Assembly: GCA_964647485.1 (NCBI GenBank)
Contig: CAZYHV010000021.1
Location: forward strand, 1-64,000
DNA length: 64,000 bases
Source: FW021-bin31 sp964647485
Lineage (GTDB): Bacteria > Bacteroidota > Bacteroidia > Chitinophagales > Chitinophagaceae
Reading direction: 5' to 3'
Positions 16,460 through 26,713 of the stretch are shown piece after piece (position 1 is the stretch's first letter; each line of letters starts with the position of its first letter). The position numbers and the translations under genes were made by a program. The notes beneath the pieces were generated by a model. The model saw only the letters and a list, made by a program, of their open reading frames with translations, made no database searches and was not told where the DNA came from.

Positions 16460-17458
16460 CTATTCCCCATCATAAGCCCACTTAATATATTCTGCTCCCC
16501 AGGTAAATCCTCCTCCGAAAGCAGCAAGAATCAGATTATCTCCTTTCTTTAATTTCTTTTCCCATTCCCATAAACATAGCGGAATCGTCGCAGTGGTAGT
16601 ATTTCCAAAATGATCAATATTGAGCATCACCTTCTCACTTGATAGTCCCATTCTGTTGGCAGTAGCATCGATAATTCTTTTATTGGCCTGATGAGGAACC
16701 AGCCAGGCAATATCTTTCTCTGTCAGATTATTACGTTGCATAATCTCATAAGAAGCTTCTGCCATATTGGTGACTGCAAATTTAAAAACGGTTCTTCCTT
16801 CTTGATAAATAAAATGCTGTTTGGCAGCCACTGTATCGGCATTAGCCGGATAAGCGGAGCCACCGGCTTTCAAACAAAGATATTTACTTCCACTTCCATC
16901 TGTATGTAAATTAGCATCCTGCAGTCCCAAGCCCTCTGTATGGGGTTCTAACAATACCGCCCCGGCACCATCTCCAAAAAGGACGCAAGTGGTTCTATCG
17001 GTATAATCCACAATAGAACTCATTTTATCAGCCCCAACAACAACAACTTTCTTATAGGTTCCATTTTCTACAAATTGCGCTCCTGTCTGTAAAGCAAATA
17101 AAAATCCTGAACATGCTGCTAACATATCAAAGCTCCAGGCATTTTTTGCTCCTATTTTATCCGAAATTAAATTTGCAGTAGCCGGAAAAAGCATGTCCGG
17201 TGTAGCCGTACAACAAATTAATAAATCTATTTCTTCGGCTCCTATTCCTCTTTTATTTAAAAGCTCCTGCACCGCCGGTGCGCCAAGATCTGAGGCTCCT
17301 TTCCCTTCCCCTTTTAAAATATGTCTTTCCTTAATTCCGGTACGAGTGCGAATCCATTCATCATTTGTATCAACCATTCTTTCTAATTCCTCATTTGTCA
17401 ATATATAGTCAGGAACATATCCACCCACAGCCGTGATAGCAGCGCTATTTTTTTTCAT
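16460..17458 (-). CDS. fabH: 3-oxoacyl-[ACP] synthase III
   Basis: Condenses acetyl-CoA (or a short branched acyl-CoA) with malonyl-ACP to begin fatty acid synthesis. The 332 residues carry the Cys-His-Asn triad: C116 in AACSGFLFAL, His in VPHQANKRI, Asn in DHFGNTTTA. NDEWIRTRTGIKER near residue 32 is the CoA-binding signature. A -7 box TACTTTTG is on the minus strand at 17491-17498. Many Bacteroidota use iso-branched starters; the specificity here is not readable. Some genomes carry two fabH copies, and this window shows one. Confidence 0.95.
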   Translation of the reverse strand: MKKNSAAITAVGGYVPDYILTNEELERMVDTNDEWIRTRTGIKERHILKGEGKGASDLGAPAVQELLNKRGIGAEEIDLLICCTATPDMLFPATANLISDKIGAKNAWSFDMLAACSGFLFALQTGAQFVENGTYKKVVVVGADKMSSIVDYTDRTTCVLFGDGAGAVLLEPHTEGLGLQDANLHTDGSGSKYLCLKAGGSAYPANADTVAAKQHFIYQEGRTVFKFAVTNMAEASYEIMQRNNLTEKDIAWLVPHQANKRIIDATANRMGLSSEKVMLNIDHFGNTTTATIPLCLWEWEKKLKKGDNLILAAFGGGFTWGAEYIKWAYDGE

Positions 17459-17539
17459 TAAGAAGTGTTTTTTTTATTTATTTGTTACGCAAAAGTAAGT
17501 TAAACTATCAATAATTAAGCTTTATTTAATAATTCCCTG

Positions 17540-17547
17540 TAAATTTG
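17540..17547 (+). promoter_or_regulatory. Candidate -7 element of ruvA
   Basis: TAAATTTG matches TAnnTTTG fully and ends 14 bases before the ruvA ATG. No clear -33 TTTG is present at the expected distance, so support is partial. Confidence 0.35.
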
Positions 17548-17561
17548 TAAAAAAACCTTTT

Positions 17562-18158
17562 ATGTTTGCATATATACAAGGCAAAATTACTTATAAATCT
17601 CCAACCTGTGTATACATAGATATAGATGGCTTAGGTTATGAGGTCCAAATAAGTCTTAACACCTATGAAAAGATCCAATCTCTCCAGGAATGTAAACTTC
17701 ATACCTACCTGCATATCAAAGAAGATGCTCATACCTTATACGGATTCTTTTCCGAAGAGGAGAAAGAAATATTCTTGTTATTAATCTCTGTTTCCGGTGT
17801 TGGTGCAGCCACCACAAGAATGATTCTTTCCGGCATGAAAACCACCGATATACAAGAAGCAATAATTAATGAAGATGTAAAAACATTGCAAGGGATTAAG
17901 GGCATAGGGGCCAAAACTGCTAAACGTATTATCCTGGAACTAAAAGATAAATTAGCAAAAAATTCAATTCTCTCTTCCGAACCGGAAATTTCTTCCCTAT
18001 CTTCGAATAATCATTTTTCTCAAGATGCATTAAACGCCTTATTGGCTCTAGGAATTAACAAGAACATGGCCAATAAAGCCATAAAAAAAGTAATAAAATC
18101 AGGAGAAGAAATTGTTGACCTAGAAAGTTTCATCAAAAAAGCCTTAAAGAACATATAG
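17562..18158 (+). CDS. ruvA: Holliday junction DNA helicase subunit RuvA
   Basis: The RuvA tetramer binds four-way junctions and recruits the RuvB motor during recombination repair. The 198 residues show the OB-fold start MFAYIQGKITYKSPTCVYIDIDGLGYEVQ, split here as MFAYIQGKI and the following strand, then HLHIKEDA-like TYLHIKEDAHTLYGF. Two helix-hairpin-helix motifs follow (VSGVGAATTRMIL and IKGIGAKTAKRIILEL). The C-terminal RuvB-contacting three-helix domain starts at about residue 150. sprA begins 28 bases downstream, probably in the same transcript. Confidence 0.95.
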   Translation: MFAYIQGKITYKSPTCVYIDIDGLGYEVQISLNTYEKIQSLQECKLHTYLHIKEDAHTLYGFFSEEEKEIFLLLISVSGVGAATTRMILSGMKTTDIQEAIINEDVKTLQGIKGIGAKTAKRIILELKDKLAKNSILSSEPEISSLSSNNHFSQDALNALLALGINKNMANKAIKKVIKSGEEIVDLESFIKKALKNI

Positions 18159-18186
18159 ACTATTTTTTATATTTAAGATAAATTTC

Positions 18187-21100
18187 GTGAATTCCTCCCA
18201 CAATAACCTATTTTTTAGATATCTATTTAGTATCTTAGGATGTTGCTTCTTTTGGATAAGCAGCTCGGGAAGGTCTTATACTTCATTCTCTTCCTCCTAT
18301 ACTTTTCAAGCTATTCAGGATACTACCAAAAAGGATACTGTTCGGGAAGACACTTTGCGATTTCCTATTTATGACCAAAGGAAGGCCTCATTTTTCCATA
18401 CTTCTCCTTACTCTCTAGATCTCAAAACTCCTTCTATTATCAAGGACAGTCTTTATTATGATCCTTCTACCAGACAATATTATTTTAGAGAAAATCTAGG
18501 CAGCCGCTTTTACCGACGTTCCACTCCTTATTCTTTTAATGAATTTCTTCAACTAAAAGGAAAACAACAAGAAGAAGCCTATTGGGAACAAAGAAGGAAT
18601 ACCTTTACAAATCTCAATAGAAATAAGGGTGAACCGGACCTATATTATGGATCTCGACTTTTCAATCGTTTGTTTGGAGGAACAGGAGCTGTAATTAAAC
18701 CGCAAGGGAGTATGAGCATTACGCTCGGATACGAAAGACAAAATTTTAAAAATCCCATTTTACCGGAAAGAGCAAGAATAACCGGAGGCCCAAACTTTGA
18801 TATGGATATCAACATGAATATCCAGGGAGAAATAGGAAAAAGACTCCGACTAACGAGCACCTACAATACGAAATCTGTATTCGACTTCGACAAGCAAATA
18901 AAATTAGAATATACCGGAGACAAAAACAGTATCGTTCAAAAAATAGAAGCCGGGAATGTCAGTTTTCCACTGCGTAGTGAACTCATCTCCGGCATAAGAT
19001 CCCTATTTGGTATAAAAACCAAACTTAAATTCGGTCGATTAACGGTTACCAACATCTTTTCCACCCAACGATCTAAAAAAAAGAATGTTGTTTTGCAGGG
19101 AGGAGCCCAAACTTATAAATTTGATAAGCAGGCAGACCAATACGAAGACAACCAACATTTCTTTCTTGGCCAATACTTTAGAGACCATTTCAATGAGGCG
19201 ATGTCCACGCTTCCTCATATCAATTCCCAGATTCAAATCACCCGGCTTCAGGTCTGGGTAACCAACAAAAGAGGGGCAACGACCAACTCCAGAAATATTG
19301 TAGGTCTGATGGATTTAGGAGAGAATGACCCTTATAATAGTCAAATCCATTCTCTCACTAATCGACCATTTCCCCAGAATGGGGCAAATGACGAATACCG
19401 ACAGGTTACCGCTGATGCAGCCTTTCGAAATTCAGGTACAGTCACTAGTCGTTTAAAATCTATAGGTTTACATCCGGTACAGGACTTTGAGAAGACCTAC
19501 GCCCGAAAACTAGACTCTACAGAATATACCTACAACAAACAATTGGGATATATTTCTCTAAACCGAAGATTACAACCTGATGAGGTGTTGGCTGTTGCCT
19601 TTGAATATACCTATAATGGAAAAGTCTACCAAGTAGGAGAGTTTGCCAATAATGTGACCCCGACAGGGAAAGTCGCTCAACCGCGAATATTATTTTTAAA
19701 ATTGTTAAAAGCCACTTCTGCCCGCCCTTCTCTTCCTATCTGGGACTTAATGATGAAGAATATTTATTCCATCGACAATTCTCAAATCAATAGAGATGGC
19801 TTCCAGTTAGAAGTATTCTACCAAGATCCGGGAGGAGGTGAAAAAAGATACCTTCCTGATGCTCAAGGATCCTACGAAGGGAAAACCTTACTCTCTATTT
19901 TAAACTTAGATCGACTAAACACTCAAAACGATCCACAACCGGATGGGGTTTTTGATTTTGTTGATGGTTATACCATTGATCAGCGCAGAGGGCAAATCAT
20001 ATTTCCAGTCTTGGAACCATTTGGAAAAGGGCTTAATAAAGCATTCGGAGATGATTCCCTATTAGCAAGCCAATATGAATATCAGATTTTATATGACTCC
20101 ACCCTCACCGCCGCTCGACAGTTTCCTCAAAATAATAGATTCGTTATTCGAGGATCCTATAAATCCAAGTCTTCTTCTTCCATCTCCCTAGGGGGCTTTA
20201 ATATACCGGAGGGATCCGTCACTATCACTGCCGGAGGACAACAACTTATAGAAAATGTGGATTATACCATTAACTATTCTATGGGAACTGTTCAAATTAC
20301 CAACGACGCTATTCTCAATTCAGGCTTACCCATTAATGTACAATATGAAGACAATGCTTCTTTCGGACAACAAACGAGGAATTACTTCGGAATGCGACTA
20401 GATTATGCAGCAAGCGATAAATTAGCATTGGGAGCTTCGGTTATTCGCATGACGGAAAAGCCCTATTTTAACATCGTAAATTATAACCAAGATCCTATTG
20501 CCAATACCATTGTTGGGCTGGATGTAAATTATCGATCTGATTTACCGGAGTTGACTCGATTCTTAAATAATCTGAGAAAAAATAAATCAGATGTCAAATC
20601 ACACATCTCCGCCTACGGCGAAGTGGCTCGATTGTTACCGGGACATTCTAATCTCATTGGGAAAGGAAGTAGCGGTACCATTTATCTGGATGACTTCGAA
20701 GGGGCCTCCTACTCTTTTGACTTACGAACGCCCTTCACCTCTTGGTCTTTAGCGTCAACTCCCGAAGGAGCGACCGATAAATCCGGAAATATCCTTTTTC
20801 CTGAAGCAAAATTAAAAGACTCTTTAAAATATGGATTCAAACGTGCCTTGCTAGCCTGGTACACTATTGAACCTGAATTGGTAAGTGGTGAAAGAGGGAC
20901 TCCTAAATACCTCCTTGCCAATAAAGAATCCTACCTTGGTCATTATGTCAGGCAAATTAGACAACAAGAAGTATTTCCCAAAAAAAGTGTAGATTACGGT
21001 AGAGGATATCTCAACACCCTAGACTTGGCCTATTACCCCAAACAACGCGGACCTTATAATTTTGTAACTAACCCTTCTAAAATAAACAACCAAGGAGAGT

Positions 21101-24100
21101 TGACCCATCCTGAAGAAAATTGGGGAGGAATCACCAGAACCCTTACCAATACCGACTTCGAATCATCAAACGTTCAATACATCGAATTTTGGGTAATGGA
21201 TCCTTTCATTAACCGATCTAATGATCAGGGAGGCTATCTGTATATTAATTTAGGAAATGTTTCTGAGGATATCCTAAAGGATGGAAAAATGTCTTTTGAA
21301 AATGGATTACCCCAACCTTCACAACAACTTAATAAAACCGATACCTCTGTATGGGGAAGGAGTCCTCGTTTTCAGGAACAGATTACCAATGCCTTTGATA
21401 ATGATCCGGAAGCACGTGCTTATCAGGATGTGGGCTATGATGGATTGGCCGATGATCAGGAAAAAATATATCATCAAATCTATCTACAAAGTTTATTACA
21501 AACTTTTGGAGCAGGTTCAAAAATATACCAGGAAGCAGTAAATGATCCAGCTAATGACGATTATCATTTCTATCGAGGAAAGGACTTTGACGAACAAAAA
21601 ACAGGAATCTTAGACCGATACAAACGTTTCAATATGCCGGAAGGGAACTCCCCTGTTTCTACAAATAATGGAAGATCTACAGCAGCTACAAACCGCCCGG
21701 AGACAGAAGATATAAATCAAGACAACACCCTCAATGAAACAGAAGAATACTTCCAATACAGAATCGCAATGAAACCTAATATGGAGGTAGGAAAAGATCA
21801 TATTGTAGATAAGATTGTCGTTCCGCCTAACGACCAAAATGGACCCCTCACTCCGGAGACCTGGTATCAATTTCGCATCCCTATTCAAGGGTATGACAAA
21901 AAGGTAGGAAATATTCCGGATTTCAAATCTATCCGTTTCATGAGAATGTTTTTAACAGGATTTCAGGATAGCGTCATCCTTCGTTTTGCACGACTAGGAT
22001 TAGTAAGAAATCAGTGGAGGACTTATCAATATCATCTGGATACCGCAGGCACTTACATTCCAATAGATCAGAGTAAGAATCAAAACCTCATTGTATCCTC
22101 CGTCAACTTAGAGGAAAACGCGAGTCGTGAACCCGTTCCCTACATGATCCCACCGGGAATTCAACGCCAAACTCAATTAAGTGAAAATAATGTCAATCAA
22201 TATCTCAATGAACAATCTCTATCTCTAAAAGTTACCGATTTAAAAGATGGAAAGGCACGAGCTGTTTTTAAAGCGATGGACGTAGATCTTAGAAAATTTG
22301 GACAACTAAAGATGTTCATCCATGCGGAAGCTCCGGAAGGGGATCTTAATGTTCATGATGGTGAATTACAAGCAGTCATTCGCATCGGTAGTGATTTTAT
22401 AAATAATTATTATGAATATAGAATTCCATTAAAACTTACTGATCCCAATGGCGCAATTAACCCCAATACTATCTGGCCGGCTGCCAATCAACTAGATATT
22501 AACTTAGATATCTTTCCCCGTCTTAAAGAAGAAAGAAACCAATCGGGAGCTTCTGTCAGTGACCCCTACACAATTAAGGATAAAAGTGGAAATTACGTTA
22601 CTGTGGTGGGAAATCCCAGTATGGGAAATGTCAGGCAGGCACTTATAGGAGTCCTCAACCCGGATGATAATCAAACCGATCAAAATAATGATAAACTAGA
22701 AAAATCGGCAACAGTATGGTTCGACGAATTACGGGTCTCTGACATGGACGAATCCGGCGGGTATGCAGCCACCGGAAAAGTAAATTTACAAATATCAGAT
22801 CTCGGGAACATCAGCCTTGCCGGAAGAATGCATACAGCCGGATTTGGAAATGTCAATCAACAACTACAAGAACGGGCTAAAGATAACTATTACCAATACG
22901 ACATATCCGCTAATCTACAACTAGGTAAGTTACTTCCCGAGGAATGGCGACTGTCTATTCCTGTATACGCAGGATACTCTAGATCGGTAAGTAATCCGGA
23001 GTACGACCCATATGATTTGGACATTAAACTCAAAGATAAGCTGTCAATGGCAAAGAATAAACATGACAGAGATTCTATTCTTAAACAAGCACAGGAATTC
23101 ACCTCTATAACCAGTCTAAACCTAACCAACGTCAGAGTACTACCGGATCCCGAAAATCAAACCAATCATCCTTGGGCATTAAGTAATTTTAACCTAAGCT
23201 ACTCCTATAATAGAATATATTCTCATAACCCGCTTATTCAAAGTGACGTCATTACCCGTAATCAATTAGGAATAGGCTATAATTTCGCAGGGCAGAGTAA
23301 ATTTATTGCTCCATTCAGAAACCTTATCGGAGCCTCTCCCTATTTAGCTTTGTTCAGAGATCTTAATTTTAACCCTATCCCTTCTTTGGTAAGCGTAAGA
23401 GCAGAAATAGATCGTCAATTCGGAGAGACTAATATTAGAAACATCGGCGGAGGATCTTTCTCTATTCCGGCTACTTTTGATAAGAATTTTACTTTCGATC
23501 GATATTATACACTCCACTGGGATCTGACCAAATCTATCAGTATTGACTTCAATGCGATTAACCATTCCCGAATAGATGAACCTTACGGAAAATTAAATAC
23601 GCAAGAAAAAAAAGATACAGTTTGGAATAACCTATGGTCGTTTGGAAGACCAACCTTATTCAATCAGGAAGCCTCAGCATCTTACACTTTGCCTCTACAA
23701 AAATTCCCCTGGTTAGACTGGATGAAAGTTAGTCTTAACTATTTAAGTAGTTACAGTTGGACGACAGCTTCTTTACTTACTCCTTATCTGGGGAATACTA
23801 TTGAAAATGGCAATCAAAAACAATTTCGGGCAAATCTTGACTTCAATCGGCTCTATAATAAGATCCCTTTTCTTCAGAAAATGAACCGTCCCGCTCGTCG
23901 TAAAACAACCGAAAAAGATGATCAACAAAAGCAAGAGCAAACAATTTCACCCGCTTTAAAAGCCTTAATAACCCCTTTTCTCTTAATAAAAAGGATTTCT
24001 TTCAGATATAGTGAAAATTCAAGCACTTCCTTACCCGGCTATTTAAACAATATTGGGTTTATGGGACAAGACTGGCAGAATATGAAACCGGGTTTAAAAT

Positions 24101-25365
24101 ATGCCTTTGGTTGGCAACCGGATCAACAATGGCTTGATCAATTAGGAGAAGGAGGATGGATGACACAAGACTCCACCTTAAATACAGAATATCGACAACA
24201 ATTTACACAACAACTAGATTTGCAAGCCACTTTAAAACCAGTACCCGATTTAACAATCGACATACGCTTGCATCAATCCTTTTCTAAAAATCATTCTGAG
24301 CTATTTAAAAAATTAGACGGATCTTATCAACATCTTAGTCCTTACGATGCCGGTGGATTCGAAGTATCTTATTTCTCATTAAAGACGCTATTTGACAAGG
24401 TTGATAATGAATCATCCGTATCTTCCACCTATAAAAGATTCGAAGACTATCGACAAATTATATCTAAAAGGTTAGGGAATTTAAATCCGTATACTAACGG
24501 TGCACCAGACCCTGAAGATCCTAATTATAGCAAAGGTTATGGTAAATATGCCGAGCAAGTACTTATTCCTTCCTTTTTAGCTGCATATAAAGGAGAAGAT
24601 CCCGAAAAGATCGCATTATTCCCTGAAAAATCAGGAGGAATTCGAGAGAATCCATTTCATAACATTAAACCTTTCCCCAATTGGTCCATAAAATATAATG
24701 GATTAGCTAAGATTCCTTTTTTCCGGCAATTCTTATCTAATCTTACCCTTTCTCACAGTTACTCTTCGGTATTGAGCATGAATAGTTTTTCTTCCTCTTT
24801 ACTGTTTCAAGACCCTGCTCATCTTGGATACCCCGGATTTATAGACTCTACATCAGGAAATTATATTCCCTATTTCAGAGTTCCTAACATTACCCTTAAT
24901 GAACAATTAAGCCCCCTAATAGGAATAGATGCTACCTTCAATAATGATCTAAATATTAGTTTCAGCTATGGAAAATCCAGAACTTTAACACTCAGCCTGA
25001 TAGATTATCAATTGACAGAAGTTCGCTCTACTCGAATAACCTTTGGAGCCGGATACAGAGTGAGGAACTTTCCACTGCCTTTCAATATCGGAGGGCAAAA
25101 GGAATTACACAATGATTTGAATTTCAGAATTGATCTTGGCTATCAAGACGATAAAACCATGAATAACCGTTTAGATGCAGATCTGCTCATCCCTACAAGC
25201 GGAAGAAAAGTAATTACTATTGCTCCTTCCATAGATTATGTCATCAATAATCGTTTCAATTTACACTTCTTTTATAATAAACGAGCGACTACTCCTTTTA
25301 TTTCCTCTTCTTACCCCTTATCAAATACAGAAGCAGGAATTACGCTCCGGTTTATTTTACAATAA
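18187..25365 (+). CDS. sprA: Type IX secretion outer-membrane translocon SprA (Sov)
   Basis: The 2392-residue product matches SprA/Sov in size (about 2300-2500). This is the 36-stranded outer-membrane barrel through which type IX cargo leaves the cell; it is needed for gliding and secretion in Flavobacterium and Porphyromonas. The N terminus has a hydrophobic signal segment (FRYLFSILGCCFFWISSS). Family-typical stretches follow, such as GSMSITLGYERQNFKNP, TIYLDDFEGASYSFDLRTP and TVWFDELRVSDMDESGGYA, and the final barrel strand is ITLRFILQ. Translation starts at GTG 18187, only 28 bases after ruvA, and no ATG is available nearby. No PorP/SprF-type partner gene is adjacent. The frame is intact throughout. 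Confidence 0.94.
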   Translation: MNSSHNNLFFRYLFSILGCCFFWISSSGRSYTSFSSSYTFQAIQDTTKKDTVREDTLRFPIYDQRKASFFHTSPYSLDLKTPSIIKDSLYYDPSTRQYYFRENLGSRFYRRSTPYSFNEFLQLKGKQQEEAYWEQRRNTFTNLNRNKGEPDLYYGSRLFNRLFGGTGAVIKPQGSMSITLGYERQNFKNPILPERARITGGPNFDMDINMNIQGEIGKRLRLTSTYNTKSVFDFDKQIKLEYTGDKNSIVQKIEAGNVSFPLRSELISGIRSLFGIKTKLKFGRLTVTNIFSTQRSKKKNVVLQGGAQTYKFDKQADQYEDNQHFFLGQYFRDHFNEAMSTLPHINSQIQITRLQVWVTNKRGATTNSRNIVGLMDLGENDPYNSQIHSLTNRPFPQNGANDEYRQVTADAAFRNSGTVTSRLKSIGLHPVQDFEKTYARKLDSTEYTYNKQLGYISLNRRLQPDEVLAVAFEYTYNGKVYQVGEFANNVTPTGKVAQPRILFLKLLKATSARPSLPIWDLMMKNIYSIDNSQINRDGFQLEVFYQDPGGGEKRYLPDAQGSYEGKTLLSILNLDRLNTQNDPQPDGVFDFVDGYTIDQRRGQIIFPVLEPFGKGLNKAFGDDSLLASQYEYQILYDSTLTAARQFPQNNRFVIRGSYKSKSSSSISLGGFNIPEGSVTITAGGQQLIENVDYTINYSMGTVQITNDAILNSGLPINVQYEDNASFGQQTRNYFGMRLDYAASDKLALGASVIRMTEKPYFNIVNYNQDPIANTIVGLDVNYRSDLPELTRFLNNLRKNKSDVKSHISAYGEVARLLPGHSNLIGKGSSGTIYLDDFEGASYSFDLRTPFTSWSLASTPEGATDKSGNILFPEAKLKDSLKYGFKRALLAWYTIEPELVSGERGTPKYLLANKESYLGHYVRQIRQQEVFPKKSVDYGRGYLNTLDLAYYPKQRGPYNFVTNPSKINNQGELTHPEENWGGITRTLTNTDFESSNVQYIEFWVMDPFINRSNDQGGYLYINLGNVSEDILKDGKMSFENGLPQPSQQLNKTDTSVWGRSPRFQEQITNAFDNDPEARAYQDVGYDGLADDQEKIYHQIYLQSLLQTFGAGSKIYQEAVNDPANDDYHFYRGKDFDEQKTGILDRYKRFNMPEGNSPVSTNNGRSTAATNRPETEDINQDNTLNETEEYFQYRIAMKPNMEVGKDHIVDKIVVPPNDQNGPLTPETWYQFRIPIQGYDKKVGNIPDFKSIRFMRMFLTGFQDSVILRFARLGLVRNQWRTYQYHLDTAGTYIPIDQSKNQNLIVSSVNLEENASREPVPYMIPPGIQRQTQLSENNVNQYLNEQSLSLKVTDLKDGKARAVFKAMDVDLRKFGQLKMFIHAEAPEGDLNVHDGELQAVIRIGSDFINNYYEYRIPLKLTDPNGAINPNTIWPAANQLDINLDIFPRLKEERNQSGASVSDPYTIKDKSGNYVTVVGNPSMGNVRQALIGVLNPDDNQTDQNNDKLEKSATVWFDELRVSDMDESGGYAATGKVNLQISDLGNISLAGRMHTAGFGNVNQQLQERAKDNYYQYDISANLQLGKLLPEEWRLSIPVYAGYSRSVSNPEYDPYDLDIKLKDKLSMAKNKHDRDSILKQAQEFTSITSLNLTNVRVLPDPENQTNHPWALSNFNLSYSYNRIYSHNPLIQSDVITRNQLGIGYNFAGQSKFIAPFRNLIGASPYLALFRDLNFNPIPSLVSVRAEIDRQFGETNIRNIGGGSFSIPATFDKNFTFDRYYTLHWDLTKSISIDFNAINHSRIDEPYGKLNTQEKKDTVWNNLWSFGRPTLFNQEASASYTLPLQKFPWLDWMKVSLNYLSSYSWTTASLLTPYLGNTIENGNQKQFRANLDFNRLYNKIPFLQKMNRPARRKTTEKDDQQKQEQTISPALKALITPFLLIKRISFRYSENSSTSLPGYLNNIGFMGQDWQNMKPGLKYAFGWQPDQQWLDQLGEGGWMTQDSTLNTEYRQQFTQQLDLQATLKPVPDLTIDIRLHQSFSKNHSELFKKLDGSYQHLSPYDAGGFEVSYFSLKTLFDKVDNESSVSSTYKRFEDYRQIISKRLGNLNPYTNGAPDPEDPNYSKGYGKYAEQVLIPSFLAAYKGEDPEKIALFPEKSGGIRENPFHNIKPFPNWSIKYNGLAKIPFFRQFLSNLTLSHSYSSVLSMNSFSSSLLFQDPAHLGYPGFIDSTSGNYIPYFRVPNITLNEQLSPLIGIDATFNNDLNISFSYGKSRTLTLSLIDYQLTEVRSTRITFGAGYRVRNFPLPFNIGGQKELHNDLNFRIDLGYQDDKTMNNRLDADLLIPTSGRKVITIAPSIDYVINNRFNLHFFYNKRATTPFISSSYPLSNTEAGITLRFILQ

Positions 25366-25373
25366 TTAACTGA

Positions 25374-25405
25374 TTTTGAATCTATTTATAATTCAACTAT
25401 TTTTG
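25374..25405 (+). promoter_or_regulatory. Promoter of the four-helix membrane protein gene
   Basis: TTTTG at 25374-25378, a 19-base spacer, then TATTTTTG at 25398-25405. Both elements and the spacing are perfect for the Bacteroidota primary sigma factor. The box ends 10 bases before the start codon at 25416. Confidence 0.65.
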
Positions 25406-25415
25406 AAAAAAAATA

Positions 25416-25880
25416 ATGATGAATTTTCTGACAATCCTACATTCCTGGTTTCGATGGTTGATATTAATAGCGGCCATTTGGACTATTATTCGTGCTATTT
25501 CCGGACTAGCCGGTCATAAAAATTATCTTAAAGGAGATCGAACAAGCAGTCTTCTCTTTATGATTTTCATGGACATTCAATTCTTAATCGGCCTTGTTTT
25601 GTATTTCCTTGGAGGTTGGGCAAAAAACTGGAGCGGAGATATCGCTGCCATGATGAAAAATAGTGCAGTGCGATTTTTTACCATGGAGCACGTCCTCATG
25701 ATGATTATTGCATTAGTACTCGTTCATATTGGAAATACTTCAGTAAAAAAAGCTTCCGTAGCAAGAAAGAAACATGGACGAACCCTCCTCTTTTTTGGAC
25801 TTGCTTTTATCGTTATCCTGGCAGCTATTCCATGGCCATTTCGTGAAGGTTTAGGTGTTCATACCTGGTTTAGCTTTTAG
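25416..25880 (+). CDS. Four-helix inner-membrane protein, function unknown
   Basis: The 154 residues have four hydrophobic helices (about 5-28, 44-68, 84-105, 121-143). Conserved-looking histidines sit near helices 1 and 3 (LHSWFRW, TMEHVLMM, LVHIGN). Similar proteins in Bacteroidota are sometimes labelled 'cytochrome B', but no heme-binding pattern can be proven here. It begins MMNF; the second ATG, three bases on, is equally possible. It has its own promoter after sprA and no shared pathway with its neighbours. Treat it as a conserved membrane protein of unknown role. Confidence 0.7.
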   Translation: MMNFLTILHSWFRWLILIAAIWTIIRAISGLAGHKNYLKGDRTSSLLFMIFMDIQFLIGLVLYFLGGWAKNWSGDIAAMMKNSAVRFFTMEHVLMMIIALVLVHIGNTSVKKASVARKKHGRTLLFFGLAFIVILAAIPWPFREGLGVHTWFSF

Positions 25881-25987
25881 TGCAATAAAATGCGGGGTCT
25901 TCTGGTACAAAGGTATCATTTACCCCATCGGAGGAATTGTTGCTGATGTAGTGTTTGATATTCCGATATAATTTTTAAGTAGTATCC

Positions 25988-26019
25988 CAAAAAGCTAATC
26001 CCATGAATAATGCGGGTTA
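25988..26019 (-). repeat. Dispersed repeat, copy 3 (32-base core only)
   Basis: These 32 bases are identical to bases 24-55 of the window and differ from 2314-2345 at one position. The palindrome and hairpin that accompany copies 1 and 2 are missing; the sequence to the left is unrelated. It lies between convergent genes, left of the ompH terminator. All three copies have the same orientation, starting TAACCCGC on the minus strand. Confidence 0.75.
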
Positions 26020-26047
26020 TTCCGCTATCTTAAAGAGATTTAAAAAT

Positions 26048-26090
26048 AACAAAGCCGATAACTGAAGATACAGCTATCGGCTTTATTATT
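26048..26090 (-). terminator. Terminator of the psd-to-ompH run
   Basis: AAAGCCGATA (26051-26060) pairs with TATCGGCTTT (26075-26084), with an extra CTG/CAG pairing inside and AATAA/TTATT outside. On the minus strand it follows the ompH stop at 26105 by about 15 bases and ends in a T-rich stretch. Confidence 0.85.
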
Positions 26091-26104
26091 GCAATAGGGG
26101 AATT

Positions 26105-26623
26105 TTACTGAATTCCCAATTTAGCTTTTACAGCATCTGTAAGATTGTTGGCGGAAGGTTTTACCAAAAGGATGCTGCCGTCTCCCGTATTATTAAATAC
26201 CCAGGTATATCCTTTTGCTTTAGCAACTGCATTTACAGCATCTTGTGCTTTTTTAATGATCGGCTGAAAAACTTGTTGTTGTTTTTTACTAATCCGTTGC
26301 TGTGCACTTTGCTGAAATTGTGATAAGCGTTGTTGTTGCTGCTGTAATTCATCACGTTTTACTTCCTTCACAGCTTGACTCATGCTCATACTATCACCGA
26401 TAAACTTTTGCGCATTGGTCTGGAATTCTTTTTGCATATTTTGTAACTCATTATATAGATCTTGACGGTAGCTTTGCAAAGTAGTATCCGCCTTTTTTGC
26501 CTCCGGCATATTATAAATGATTTCCTGCATGTTCACATATCCGATCTTCTTTTGCGCATTTACCTGAAAGGCACTTAAGGTTGACACTAATACTAAGATT
26601 GCTACAATAGCTAATTTTTTCAT
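26105..26623 (-). CDS. OmpH/Skp-family periplasmic chaperone (second copy)
   Basis: Skp-type chaperones hold unfolded outer-membrane proteins in the periplasm before delivery to BamA. The 172-residue product has a signal peptide (KKLAIVAILVLVSTLSAFQVNAQ). A short strand follows (KKIGYVNMQEIIYNMPEAKKAD), then a long Gln/Lys-rich coiled-coil hairpin (about 45-125). The family-typical C-terminal strand is YTWVFNNTGDGSILLVKPSANNLTD, shown here in part. It is the last gene of the leftward envelope run, directly behind another ompH paralogue, with the terminator just beyond it. Confidence 0.88.
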   Translation of the reverse strand: MKKLAIVAILVLVSTLSAFQVNAQKKIGYVNMQEIIYNMPEAKKADTTLQSYRQDLYNELQNMQKEFQTNAQKFIGDSMSMSQAVKEVKRDELQQQQQRLSQFQQSAQQRISKKQQQVFQPIIKKAQDAVNAVAKAKGYTWVFNNTGDGSILLVKPSANNLTDAVKAKLGIQ

Positions 26624-26713
26624 GTTTTTTAAAATTTGTTGAATAAATAAATCTAAATCATCGTAAAGAGATATCGTTATAAAAAATTGAAATGCAAAAA
26701 TACACTTTTCTAT

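Noticed and set aside
25890..25971. Short frame reading FWYKGIIYPIGGIVADVVFD before a stop, next to repeat copy 3.
   Set aside because: It looks protein-like but has no start codon and no family I can name. It overlaps the end of the 25416 gene in another frame. A gene remnant is possible but not supportable.
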